From Brooklawnia cerclae (GTDB lineage Bacteria > Actinomycetota > Actinomycetes > Propionibacteriales > Propionibacteriaceae), in NCBI RefSeq assembly GCF_011758645.1, contig NZ_JAAMOZ010000003.1, positions 62,001 to 126,000 on the forward strand: DNA of 64,000 bases, read 5' to 3'. Below are positions 17,571-25,444 of this stretch, one piece after another; the stretch's first letter is position 1; every line of letters begins with the position of its first letter. Under the pieces are notes generated by a model. The model made no database searches, was not told the DNA's origin, and worked only from the letters and a program-made list of their open reading frames with translations. The translations under genes and the position numbers were made by a program.

Positions 17571-18865
17571 GCCTCGGCGAAGGTCTCGTCCATGGACGCC
17601 GCTGCGGTGTCCGCGGCGGTCTGGGCGTCCGCACTACCCGACAGGATCGACTGGAGCATGGTCGTGGTCACCTGCTTGCCCTGCACCTTGCCCCAAAGCG
17701 GGGTGACGGGCACCGAGGCGCCGCCTTCGACCATCTGGCGGGCGAACACCTGGGTGAGCTCGTCGCCCGACTCCATCTGCTCATTGAGCATCGACTTCAG
17801 GCCGGGGAAGTAGTTGCTCTGCTCCGCCCACTCCTGAGCGAGGTCGCCGGTGGTCATGAGCTTGACGAACTCCCATGCCAGATCCTGGTTCTCCGAGTTC
17901 TCGAAGATGCTCAGGTGCGAGCCGCCGACGAACGAGGGGGCGATGCCGCCGTCCTTGGCCGGAATGACGAAGGCGCCGATCTTGCCGGCGAGGTCGGGCG
18001 CGTCGGCCGCGATGCGGGCCGGGGTCCAGGAGCCCTGGATCACCATTCCGGTGTTGCCCTGCTCGAATGCCTTGAGCAGGTCGGTTTCCTTCCAGGTGGC
18101 CGCCGCGGCCTCGGAGGAGTTGTGGTCGAGCGCGAGTCCGGTGTAGTACTCGATGCCCTCCACGGCGTCGGCGGAGTTGATCTGCGAGGTCCACTGGCCG
18201 TCCGACTCGGTGGCGATCTCGCCGTCATTGCCCCAGATCCAGGGGTAGACGCCGTACTCGCTGCCGCCCGCGATCGGGAACGGGGTGACGTCGGGCTGGG
18301 TCTCCTTGATCTTCGTCACGGCCTCGGTGAGCTCGTCCCAGTTGGTGGGCTCGCTGACGCCGGCCTTCTCGAAGATCTCCTTGTTGTAGAGGAACGCCCG
18401 GACTCCGGCGTACCACGGCATGCCGTAGAGGCTGCCGTCCACCGTGCCCGCGTCCACCAGGCTGTCGACCAGGTCGTCGGTGAGCCCGTCGGCCTCGACC
18501 CGGTCGGTGAGGTCGACCAGGGCGCCCGCGTCGGCGAACTCCGGGGTCCAGGTGGTTCCGACCTCGGCGACGTCGGGAGTGGTGCCGCCGGCGATCGCGG
18601 TGGCGAACTTGTCCTTGGCCGAGGCCCAGGGGACCATCTCGATGTCGACGTCGGCACCGGTGGAATCCTTGAAGGACGTCTTCACCTGGTCGAAGAACGC
18701 GGTGGCGTCGGGGTTGGTGCCCTCCATGATCCAGACCGTGAGGGTCTTGCCCTCGCCGATCTTGCCTCCGGAGCTGGATGCGTCGGTGCCCGGCGTCCCG
18801 CCGCTACAGGCGGCGAGGCCGAAGGCCATGACGCCCGCTGTCAGGCCCAACAGGAGCTTTTTCAT
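17567..18865 (-). CDS. Sugar ABC transporter substrate-binding lipoprotein
   Basis: The product has 432 residues and belongs to the SBP_bac_1-type (CUT1) family. The signal MKKLLLGLTAGVMAFG is followed by a lipobox LAAC, so it is anchored outside the membrane by a lipidated cysteine near residue 22. The mature part starts LTVWIMEGTNPDAT and includes YGMPWYAGVRAFLYNKEIF, typical of sugar binders. The ATG at 18865 has an AGGAG site; longer upstream frames would run into the operator. It is the first gene of the recycling operon. The ligand is inferred from the neighbours to be a MurNAc- or GlcNAc-containing sugar. Confidence 0.92.
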   Translation of the reverse strand: MKKLLLGLTAGVMAFGLAACSGGTPGTDASSSGGKIGEGKTLTVWIMEGTNPDATAFFDQVKTSFKDSTGADVDIEMVPWASAKDKFATAIAGGTTPDVAEVGTTWTPEFADAGALVDLTDRVEADGLTDDLVDSLVDAGTVDGSLYGMPWYAGVRAFLYNKEIFEKAGVSEPTNWDELTEAVTKIKETQPDVTPFPIAGGSEYGVYPWIWGNDGEIATESDGQWTSQINSADAVEGIEYYTGLALDHNSSEAAAATWKETDLLKAFEQGNTGMVIQGSWTPARIAADAPDLAGKIGAFVIPAKDGGIAPSFVGGSHLSIFENSENQDLAWEFVKLMTTGDLAQEWAEQSNYFPGLKSMLNEQMESGDELTQVFARQMVEGGASVPVTPLWGKVQGKQVTTTMLQSILSGSADAQTAADTAAASMDETFAEA

Positions 18866-18907
18866 GATTCCTCCTTGTAACTGTCCGGGTGGCTCCGGAC
18901 AGTGGCG

Positions 18908-18928
18908 CTGTGAAAGAATGTTACACAG
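18908..18928. promoter_or_regulatory. Putative MurR operator 1
   Basis: This is an imperfect palindrome with CTGTG at 18908-18912 and CACAG at 18924-18928. Inside it the sequence TGAAAGAATGTTACA repeats the pattern TGAAA..GAAT..GTTACA seen again at 18978-18995. It lies 43 bp upstream of the binding-protein gene, in the divergent gap to the sugar kinase. RpiR-type regulators bind such dyads, and MurR is encoded in this operon. Binding is inferred. Confidence 0.55.
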
Positions 18929-18976
18929 TTTGCTGTAGTGCTGAAACATAGCATCGCGGATCGTCGGCGGGGCGAC

Positions 18977-18996
18977 CTGAAACGGAATCGTTACAG
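18977..18996. promoter_or_regulatory. Putative MurR operator 2
   Basis: This 20-bp dyad (CTGAAACG, GAAT, CGTTACAG) has arms that match except for one central A/A pair. It shares TGAAA..GAAT..GTTACA with the site at 18908-18928. It ends 12 bp before the divergent kinase start and so could repress that gene directly. Confidence 0.55.
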
Positions 18997-19008
18997 TGGG
19001 GTTGGTCT

Positions 19009-19956
19009 ATGTATCTGCTGGGGATGGACATCGGTGGAACCAGCGTCCGTGCGGTCGTCACCGACGAGGCCGGGACGCTGGTGGGGCGCGGACGCTCCGG
19101 GGGGGCCAACTTCCGTTCGTCCGACGGAGATCCGGTCTCCCACCTGGACGATGCACTGGGTCAGGCGTTGGGCTCGGCCGGCCTGGACGGCTCACAGGTC
19201 CACGCCGCGGCCGTCGGAGCCGCCGGTGCAGCGCAAGGCGGGCGCGCGACCGTGTCGGCGATGCTCGAGGAGACCTTCCGGCCTCGGGGAATCCCCACGC
19301 CCGTGCTCGTGGACGACACCGACATCGCGTTCCGCTCGGCGGCGCCGGCCTCCGACGGGGTGCTGCTGCTGGCGGGCACCGGCTCGGGAGCGGCGCGGTA
19401 CAGCCGGTGGCGACAGGTCGCGCGGTGCGACGGCATGGGGTGGCTGCTGGGCGACGAGGGGTCGGGGGTCTGGCTCGGACGCGAGGTGCTGCGTGCCGCG
19501 GCCGCCGACCTCGACCGGCGGGGCCCCGCCACCGCGCTGACCGGGGAGGTCCTGCGGAAACTCGGTGTGCCGGACGCGGGCGACCCGCGCCAGCCGTTGA
19601 TCGCCGCTGCTGCAAGCCTGCCGGCGGCAGCCTGGGGACGGTTCGCCGCGCCGGCTCTGGAACTCGACGGGCGGGACGCGGTCGCCGACGCCCTGCTCGA
19701 CGAGGCAGCCGCGCGGCTGACGGCGATCGCCGAGGCGGTCTCCGCGAAGGACGAGGTGGTCTTCGCCGGGGGTCTGCTGGCGGCGGGCCCGCTCCGCGCG
19801 CGACTGCTGCGCCGCTTCACCGGCCCCTATGCGGCTCACCCGGTGGTGGGGGCCTGCGCACTGGCCGCCGACTCGGCCGGCGCTCCCCTCGACAGGGCGG
19901 CGTTGCTCGCGGCGCTCGACCGCAAGGATGCCGAGCGAGGCGGCGCCGGCGGGTGA
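19009..19956 (+). CDS. BadF/BadG/BcrA/BcrD-family sugar kinase, probably N-acetylglucosamine kinase
   Basis: The product has 315 residues with an ASKHA ATPase fold. The first phosphate motif is LLGMDIGGTSVRAVVTDE, the adenosine/phosphate-2 segment is LLLAGTGSGAAR, and GWLLGDEGSGVWLG matches the GlcNAc-kinase branch. It is divergent from the MurNAc operon and close to two shared dyads. It would phosphorylate the GlcNAc that NagZ releases. The ATG at 19009 is chosen as the first in-frame start with the motif immediately after it. A glucosamine or MurNAc substrate cannot be excluded. Confidence 0.85.
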   Translation: MYLLGMDIGGTSVRAVVTDEAGTLVGRGRSGGANFRSSDGDPVSHLDDALGQALGSAGLDGSQVHAAAVGAAGAAQGGRATVSAMLEETFRPRGIPTPVLVDDTDIAFRSAAPASDGVLLLAGTGSGAARYSRWRQVARCDGMGWLLGDEGSGVWLGREVLRAAAADLDRRGPATALTGEVLRKLGVPDAGDPRQPLIAAAASLPAAAWGRFAAPALELDGRDAVADALLDEAAARLTAIAEAVSAKDEVVFAGGLLAAGPLRARLLRRFTGPYAAHPVVGACALAADSAGAPLDRAALLAALDRKDAERGGAGG

Positions 19957-19976
19957 TCCCGCAGCGTGGTGTGGCT

Positions 19977-20145
19977 CCCTGAGCCTGTCGAAGGGGTGGT
20001 GTGGTTCCCTGAGCCTGTCGAAGGGACGCAGGCGTGTAGGGATGGCTCCCTGAGCCTGTCGAAGGGACGCAGGCGCGTAGGTGGCTCCCTGAGCCTGTCG
20101 AAGGGACGCAGGCATGTGGAGTAGGTCCCTGAGCCTGTCGAAGGG
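19977..20145. repeat. Five copies of a 19-bp direct repeat
   Basis: CCCTGAGCCTGTCGAAGGG occurs at 19977, 20007, 20048, 20087 and 20127. All copies have the same orientation, with irregular spacers that partly repeat GACGCAGGC. The array fills the gap between the convergent kinase and histidine kinase genes. The core TGAGCCTGTCG recurs in the unrelated tandem array at 45599-46107. Its position suggests a bidirectional terminator or a neutral landing place for a spreading repeat. Confidence 0.85.
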
Positions 20146-20186
20146 ACGTGCTGGTCTAGACAGCCTCGACGAGCACCTCGGAGGAT

Positions 20187-21704
20187 TCACCGATCACCCG
20201 GCGTGCCCGCCCTCGGCGTCGACGCGGCAGGCGCATGGGCCTGCGGCAGCGGGAGCCGCACGACGAACCGGGAGAAGCCCGGCTGCCCGGCAGCCGCGGC
20301 ACGGCTGTCGAGGGTGACCGATCCGCCGTGAGCCTTTGCCACTGCGGCGACGATCGCCAGCCCCAACCCGGTCGACCCCTCGCGGTCGTGGGTGCGGGCC
20401 TCGTCCGCCTTGGTGAACCGCTCGAAGATGGTGGCTCGTAGCGCTTCGGGGATTCCCGGCCCGTTGTCGGTGACGGCGATGGTGGCGTACTGGCCGTCGA
20501 TGGCCAGACTGGTGTCGACCCGGGTGCCCTCGGGGGTGTGCTTGCGTGCGTTGCTGAGCAGGTTCGAGACCACCTGGAGCAACTGGTTCGCGTCCCCCCG
20601 GACGACCACGGGATCGTCCGGCATGGTGATCGTCCAGGCATGGCCGGGGCCGGCCGCCCGCGCGTCGCTCACCGCGTTGAGCACGGTCTCGGTGAGGTCG
20701 ACGTCGGTGACCTCGTGGTTGGGCCCGTTGTCGAGCCGGGCGAGCAGGAGCATCTGTTCCACGAGGCGGCTCATCCGCTCGGATTCCGACTCGATGCGTC
20801 CGAGTGCGAACACCGTGTCGCTCGGCAGCGGCTCCCGGCTGCGGCGGGTGAGTTCGGCGTATCCGCGGATCGAGGCCAGGGGATTGCGCAATTCGTGGCT
20901 GGCGTCGGCGACGAACTCCCGGACGCGGGTCTCGGATGCCTGTCGGGCCTGCAGGGACGATTCCACGTTGTCGAGCATCGAATTGAAGGCCGACCCGACG
21001 CGTCCGACCTCGCTCGTGGGGTCGAGCCCACTGGTCGGCACACGGATGCCGAGGTCGACCTCCCCCGATTCGAGCGGCAGGGTGGCGACCTCGGAGGCGG
21101 TGTCGGCGAGTCTGGTCAGGGGACGCAGCGAAGCCCTCACGATCACGTTCGAGACCACCGCGGCCACTCCGAGGGCGAGTACCGCCAGCAGGGCTTCGAT
21201 GGCGATCATCTGGTGGATCACGCTCTCGGTGACTTCGAGGGGCGCCGCCACAGCCAGGGCGTACCCCTGGTAGGTGACGGCGACCGCACGGAAGCTGCCC
21301 AGGTCGTCGATGTGGATCGTGCGAACCTGACCGTCGCGGGCGAGCCCGGCGAGGGCCTGGATCTGATCGAGTTCCGCGGTGGTCGATCCCGAGGCGGCGA
21401 CCACGGTCGCCGTGACCTGGCCACCCGGGGAGACCGTCAGCGAGATGCTGCCCTGCGGCATGCCACCGAGCCTGAGCTTGTCAGGCTGCAGATCGGGAGT
21501 CTCGTCGGACACGTGCCCGCGGGGTCCCTCGTCGGAGGCGTGTACGGCGTAGTTGAGCTGCTGGTCGAGGTTGCTCACGAGGATCGTGTGGACGACGAAC
21601 GTCGACAGCGCGCTGATGACGATCGTCACCGCGGCCACGATCAGGCAGATGCGGACGACGAGCTGGCGCCGTAGCGTCGGGCTACGAGACCGGCTTGAGG
21701 ACAT
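20187..21704 (-). CDS. Two-component sensor histidine kinase
   Basis: The product has 505 residues. Transmembrane helices at about 17-40 and 163-187 flank an extracytoplasmic sensor of about 120 residues. A HAMP linker follows, then the dimerisation domain with the phospho-acceptor in FVADASHELRNPLAS (His270), and the ATPase domain with DNGPGIPEA and STGLGLAIV. The gene starts inside the response regulator gene (23-bp overlap), so the two are translationally coupled. The signal is unknown. It resembles the TrcS-like OmpR-partner kinases of actinobacteria. Confidence 0.92.
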   Translation of the reverse strand: MSSSRSRSPTLRRQLVVRICLIVAAVTIVISALSTFVVHTILVSNLDQQLNYAVHASDEGPRGHVSDETPDLQPDKLRLGGMPQGSISLTVSPGGQVTATVVAASGSTTAELDQIQALAGLARDGQVRTIHIDDLGSFRAVAVTYQGYALAVAAPLEVTESVIHQMIAIEALLAVLALGVAAVVSNVIVRASLRPLTRLADTASEVATLPLESGEVDLGIRVPTSGLDPTSEVGRVGSAFNSMLDNVESSLQARQASETRVREFVADASHELRNPLASIRGYAELTRRSREPLPSDTVFALGRIESESERMSRLVEQMLLLARLDNGPNHEVTDVDLTETVLNAVSDARAAGPGHAWTITMPDDPVVVRGDANQLLQVVSNLLSNARKHTPEGTRVDTSLAIDGQYATIAVTDNGPGIPEALRATIFERFTKADEARTHDREGSTGLGLAIVAAVAKAHGGSVTLDSRAAAAGQPGFSRFVVRLPLPQAHAPAASTPRAGTPGDR

Positions 21705-22410
21705 ACCCCGCTCCGCGCATGGTGTGGATCATCGGCTTGCGCCCGGCGTCGATCTTCTTGCGCAGGTAGCTGATGTAGAGCTCGACGACGTTCGCCTGGC
21801 CGCCGAAGTCGTAGTTCCACACCCGGTCGAGGATCTGGGCCTTCGACAGGACGCGCCGCGGGTTGCGCATCAGGTACCTCAGCAACTCGAACTCGGTCGC
21901 CGTGAGGTGCACGGGCTCGCCGCTGCGGGTGACCTCGTGCGAGTCCTCGTCCAGGGTCAGATCGCCGACGACGAGCAGCGCGTCGGGCTTGCGGCTGGCC
22001 GCGCCACTGCGGCGTAGCAGCGCGCGGAGCCGGGCGATCAGCTCTTCGAGGCTGAACGGCTTGGTGACGTAGTCGTCGCCGCCGGCGGTGAGGCCGGCGA
22101 TGCGGTCGGCCACCGCGTCCCGTGCGGTGAGGAAGATCACCGGCATGTCCGGCTGATCGGTGCGGACGCGGCGCATCACCTCCAGGCCGTCGAAGTCGGG
22201 CAGCATCATGTCGAGGACGATGGCATCGGGCTTCGTGTCACGGGCCACGCGTACGGCCTCGTTGCCCGACGCCGCGGTGTAGGGCTGCCAGCCCTCGTAG
22301 CGCAGCGCCATGCTCAGCAACTCGGTGAGGCTGGGCTCGTCGTCGACGGCCAGGACGCGAATCGGTGAGCCGTCGGGCCGGGTGAGTTCGTCAATGTCTT
22401 CGCTGGGCAT
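21682..22410 (-). CDS. OmpR-family response regulator
   Basis: The product has 242 residues. The receiver domain has VDDE, the phospho-acceptor Asp67 in IVLDMMLPD, and TKPF. The C-terminal winged helix has LTATEFELLRYLMRNPRRVLSK and the recognition region NVVELYISYLRKKI. It partners the overlapping histidine kinase. The target genes are not evident. The adjacent DoxX gene, separated by only 49 bp in the same direction, is a candidate member of the same transcript. Confidence 0.93.
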   Translation of the reverse strand: MPSEDIDELTRPDGSPIRVLAVDDEPSLTELLSMALRYEGWQPYTAASGNEAVRVARDTKPDAIVLDMMLPDFDGLEVMRRVRTDQPDMPVIFLTARDAVADRIAGLTAGGDDYVTKPFSLEELIARLRALLRRSGAASRKPDALLVVGDLTLDEDSHEVTRSGEPVHLTATEFELLRYLMRNPRRVLSKAQILDRVWNYDFGGQANVVELYISYLRKKIDAGRKPMIHTMRGAGYVLKPVS

Positions 22411-22459
22411 GTGTCAAGCCTTCCACTGTGACCGCAGGAACCGCTGTGGGTTTGCTGTG

Positions 22460-22963
22460 TCACAGCTGTGAAGAACCGAGGGCGGGCTGGTAGAGCTCAT
22501 CGTCGTCCCGATCGGCACGCCGGCCGCGGGCGAACAGCGCGTCGAGCCCCACGTGGTGTGCACCGACCGCGAGGAAGACCACCCCGAGCGTGGCGAGCGC
22601 GGCGTTGTACTCGAAGCCGCCGTCGGCGAGGTAGACGCCCGACGGCAGTTTGATCAGCGCGATGACCAGCGCCTGCTCGATGACGACGACCGCCGAGACG
22701 AAGCGCGTGAGCAGCCCCAGGACGAGCAGTGCGCCCGCCATGGCCTCGAAGACGATGGTGGCGTAGGCGAGCACCTCGGCCTGGGGGATCTGGTGGTCAC
22801 GCAGCATGGCGGTCTGTGCGTCGATGCCGGCGACGCTCCAGCGCCACCAGGCGTGGGCCAGCAGGATCGCGGCGAACGCCAGCCGGGCTATGAACAGCAG
22901 CAGGCTGCGGACGACGGTCCCCGCCCGGTTGGGGGCAGTGACAGCGGATGCGGTATAGGCCAT
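22460..22963 (-). CDS. DoxX-family membrane protein
   Basis: The product has 167 residues with four predicted helices. The N-terminal block FIARLAFAAILLAHAWWRW and the later FEAMAGALLVLGLLTRFVSAVVVIEQ block fit DoxX/DoxD-like proteins, which are linked to membrane redox chemistry. The C-terminal 25 residues are charged and cytoplasmic. The ATG at 22963 follows a GGGAGG-like site. It lies upstream of the two-component genes in the same direction. A biochemical role cannot be assigned. Confidence 0.8.
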   Translation of the reverse strand: MAYTASAVTAPNRAGTVVRSLLLFIARLAFAAILLAHAWWRWSVAGIDAQTAMLRDHQIPQAEVLAYATIVFEAMAGALLVLGLLTRFVSAVVVIEQALVIALIKLPSGVYLADGGFEYNAALATLGVVFLAVGAHHVGLDALFARGRRADRDDDELYQPALGSSQL

Positions 22964-23015
22964 GGGGCACCTCCCGGCTCAACGTTAGCCCAGGCCTGCG
23001 ACAACGAGGTTGACC

Positions 23016-23105
23016 TCAGGGCATGTCCTCGCCGTCCACGTCGGAACCCGCCACGCGGACGGTGATCACTTGGTGCTCGTCGGTTCGCTCGATCATCAGG
23101 TTCAT
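23016..23105 (-). CDS. Possible 29-residue small protein
   Basis: A short frame on the minus strand encodes an acidic peptide starting MNLMIERTDEHQVITVRV and ending GEDMP. AAGGA lies directly before the first ATG, and about nine bases before the second ATG (residue 4). It sits in the 179-bp gap between the lipoprotein and the DoxX gene, in their direction. No homologue is recognised, and coding is uncertain. Confidence 0.3.
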   Translation of the reverse strand: MNLMIERTDEHQVITVRVAGSDVDGEDMP

Positions 23106-23142
23106 TCCTTGTCGGTTGGGGGTTCGTCCGGCGTCGGGAGCA

Positions 23143-23988
23143 TCAGCCGCCCACGGGCAGGGTGGCCGTCTGCGCGCCTTTGCTCACGGTGACGGCCGGT
23201 CCCTCGCCCGTGTCGGCGATGTACACGGACAGCCCGTCGGCCTCCGCGATGCCCGCGGCGCGCTGCCCGGCGGTCACCAGGCCCGCGACGGTCTGCGGTG
23301 TGACGGCCGTCAGGTCGATCGGCGTGCCGCCGTCGGCGGCCTGGCGCAGGACGACGGCCGAGTCGGACGGGCTCGCCAGGCTGCGCGACCACGCGGGCGC
23401 CCAGCCCTCGGGGGTGGTGGCGTCGGCGGCCAGCAGTACGTACGCCTGCTCGGGGCCGAGCTGGACGCTGAGGACGCTCATCTCGGGCGCGAGGAGCTCC
23501 AGCTCCGACCACAGGGTGGTCAGGGTCGCGTCGTCCCACTCGGCTGCCAGCGCGGGCAGCGCGGTGTCGTTCAGCTGCGTGGACGTGGGGTTCCCGTCGC
23601 AGGCCGACCGGCTGAGCAGCGCGGCCTCGGAGGCTGTGCTGACGTCCAGCTGCCACGAGCCCTCGCACACGTCGTCCAGTGCGCTGGCCCGCGACACCGT
23701 CTCGGCCACGGGAAACTCCGCCGACGGTCTCGCGGCGACGGGCTGGCTCGCCGTGGTGGTCTCGGATCGCTCGGGCAGCAGCGTCACGAGCGTCACCCCG
23801 CCGTCGTCCGACCGCAGGTTGAGCTGCAGCTCGGACGAGCGGACGACGATCGCGGCGACCGGCCGACCGTGCTCCGCGATGGCCTCGTCCAGCAGAGCGG
23901 CAGCCTGGTCCAGCAGAGGAGTGACCGGAGCCGTGCAGCCCGCCAGCACCAGCGCCATCGCCGCGGCGAGCGTCCCTCGTCTCCTCAT
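23143..23988 (-). CDS. Lipoprotein of unknown function
   Basis: The product has 281 residues. The N-terminus MRRRGTLAAAMALVLAGC has a short basic region, a hydrophobic core and a lipobox LAGC, so the mature protein starts at Cys18 and sits on the outer face of the membrane. The rest is Ala/Thr-rich, with no recognised domain. Two internal cysteines (in DVCEGSW and SACDGNP) could form a disulfide. It is the last normal-composition gene before the AT-richer island at 24195. Function unknown. Confidence 0.75.
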   Translation of the reverse strand: MRRRGTLAAAMALVLAGCTAPVTPLLDQAAALLDEAIAEHGRPVAAIVVRSSELQLNLRSDDGGVTLVTLLPERSETTTASQPVAARPSAEFPVAETVSRASALDDVCEGSWQLDVSTASEAALLSRSACDGNPTSTQLNDTALPALAAEWDDATLTTLWSELELLAPEMSVLSVQLGPEQAYVLLAADATTPEGWAPAWSRSLASPSDSAVVLRQAADGGTPIDLTAVTPQTVAGLVTAGQRAAGIAEADGLSVYIADTGEGPAVTVSKGAQTATLPVGG

Positions 23989-24194
23989 GGCGCGATCCTA
24001 TTCGCGCACGAAGTCACCGGCCTTCGCGCTCTTGCGGCCCTGCGCCTTCCCGGTTCTGAATCTTTCGCTGGCGGACGAGCCCGAGGACGTTAACGACCTT
24101 ATCGAGCAAGCAGAAGAACCAGGTTGTGGGTGACGGGCACCCAGGCCAGAAAGAGTTCCTCCGCCTCCATGACAAAGGAACAAAACACTGAATG
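23989..24194. other. Boundary segment between lipoprotein gene and the AT-richer island
   Basis: No convincing gene is seen. Short frames exist on both strands, including a plus-strand stretch ending EDVNDLIEQAEEPGCG and a minus-strand stretch ending KSAKAGDFVRE, but none has a supported start. Composition changes from GC-rich to AT-richer within this segment, so it may hold the remnant of a gene interrupted when the island arrived. Confidence 0.4.
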
Positions 24195-25370
24195 CTACAG
24201 GCGACCGGCAGCGAGCTGCCACTCAAGTACGTTTACTGCTACGCGGTCGAACAATTCCTCTAAATCTTCAGATGAGAAATTAGTTTGGTCGAAACCACAC
24301 GAAACCCAACGGTTTCGAAGAAGTTCGTCCGGTAGATATCCCGTATCGACGTCGCCAACATCCCAGCCGACTCTTCCTGCAGTCTCCCAGCAACTGTATA
24401 GTTTCCCGTCGGCGTTTACTACCGCACCGTTCAAACCTCGAGCTTCTGCACAATAGACACACCCTTTGGAGGAAGGCGGAGGCGCCAGCGTGAATCCATG
24501 TTCGAGGAGTTTGACGCTACAGGAGGTTAGAAGCGAGATCAAATCAGAATTCGAAAAGCTCTCATCTTGCAAGTCGAGGCCGACCGAGTATCCATTACCT
24601 ATGTCGTAAACGGGGGCAAAGTCGACAGCGCAACGCCTGCCATCCAATCTTTCGATCAAATCGGTCGTCAACTCGTCTATCGAGTCGATGTTCTGCTTTG
24701 AGATGTTGATCCGGATGTCCCAATCGATCACGGTCTTGTCAGTGCACCGCTGGAGGTTTGTGAGAATCTGTTCATACGTAGGACGGCCGGAACGTGTGGT
24801 GCGAATTGTGTCGTGCGCCCGACGGGCGCCATCGAATGTGACCTTAACTCGCTTCAGCCCGTAGTGCGCCAACTCGTTGGCCAATTCATCGCCTAGGAGA
24901 TAACCATTTGAGACCATGATTGCGCCTACTAAACCAAGCGGGCGTGCGCGTTTCAGCAAATCCAAACATCCTTCAGGGTTGAGCAGCGGTTCGCCTCCGA
25001 ATAGCAGTATGTGGAGACCTGTCTTGGACGCAAACCGCATCTGCTGCTGAGTGAACCTCAGGATTTTGGCGGTTGTGTCAACGTCGAGTCTCAAAGACTT
25101 CAGTCGAGGCGGATTCTGGACACCATGAGAAGCGGCTCCCGTATTCTGAAAGCAGTAGTTACAACCGCAGTTGCAGCTCGTCGACGTTAGGACAGTCAAA
25201 TAGTAAGTGGCGTCGTCCCCGTCGCTCGACTGAAAAAAGCCGCCATTTTCGAGATCCAGCATGACATGATCGGCGATGATTCCCTGCTCGTTTACTGCGG
25301 TAGTGGGTAGGAGTGCTATGGTTTCGCTCCCAAAGACCCACCAGCCTTCGGACCCTTTTAGAATCTTCAT
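24195..25370 (-). CDS. Radical SAM peptide maturase with partial SPASM domain
   Basis: The product has 391 residues. After a 60-residue N-terminal region, the [4Fe-4S] motif CX3CX2C is Cys66, Cys70 and Cys73 (SCNCGCNYC). The SAM-binding GGEP is at 125-128. The C-terminus has Cys304, Cys307 and GX4C ending at Cys327 (GKLYSC), the opening of a SPASM/Twitch auxiliary cluster. The later CX2CX5CX3C block of full SPASM proteins is missing; only Cys358 follows. This architecture is typical of enzymes that modify ribosomal peptides. A peptide gene lies directly upstream behind a strong hairpin. The start has AAAGGTGA six bases away. The reaction (thioether, C-C bond or decarboxylation) is unknown. 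Confidence 0.88.
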   Translation of the reverse strand: MKILKGSEGWWVFGSETIALLPTTAVNEQGIIADHVMLDLENGGFFQSSDGDDATYYLTVLTSTSCNCGCNYCFQNTGAASHGVQNPPRLKSLRLDVDTTAKILRFTQQQMRFASKTGLHILLFGGEPLLNPEGCLDLLKRARPLGLVGAIMVSNGYLLGDELANELAHYGLKRVKVTFDGARRAHDTIRTTRSGRPTYEQILTNLQRCTDKTVIDWDIRINISKQNIDSIDELTTDLIERLDGRRCAVDFAPVYDIGNGYSVGLDLQDESFSNSDLISLLTSCSVKLLEHGFTLAPPPSSKGCVYCAEARGLNGAVVNADGKLYSCWETAGRVGWDVGDVDTGYLPDELLRNRWVSCGFDQTNFSSEDLEELFDRVAVNVLEWQLAAGRL

Positions 25371-25386
25371 GAGGTCACCTTTCTTT

Positions 25387-25424
25387 GAACCGGGTTGCCG
25401 ACCTTAAGGTCGGCAACCCGGTTC
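25387..25424. terminator. Perfect 38-bp palindrome between peptide gene and radical SAM gene
   Basis: Arms of 17 bp (25387-25403 and 25408-25424) flank TTAA; the whole 38 bp is self-complementary. On the minus strand it lies 20 bp after the peptide stop codon and 16 bp before the radical SAM start codon. No T-run follows directly. Hairpins in this place often give partial termination or mRNA protection, so that far more precursor than enzyme is made. That role is inferred here. Confidence 0.8.
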
Positions 25425-25444
25425 ATGGAGAACTTTCCTATTGA

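Noticed and set aside
19977-20145. Small proteins with repeated Leu-Ser-Lys-Gly translation
   Set aside because: They arise from translating the 19-bp DNA repeats in several frames and have no ribosome binding sites.
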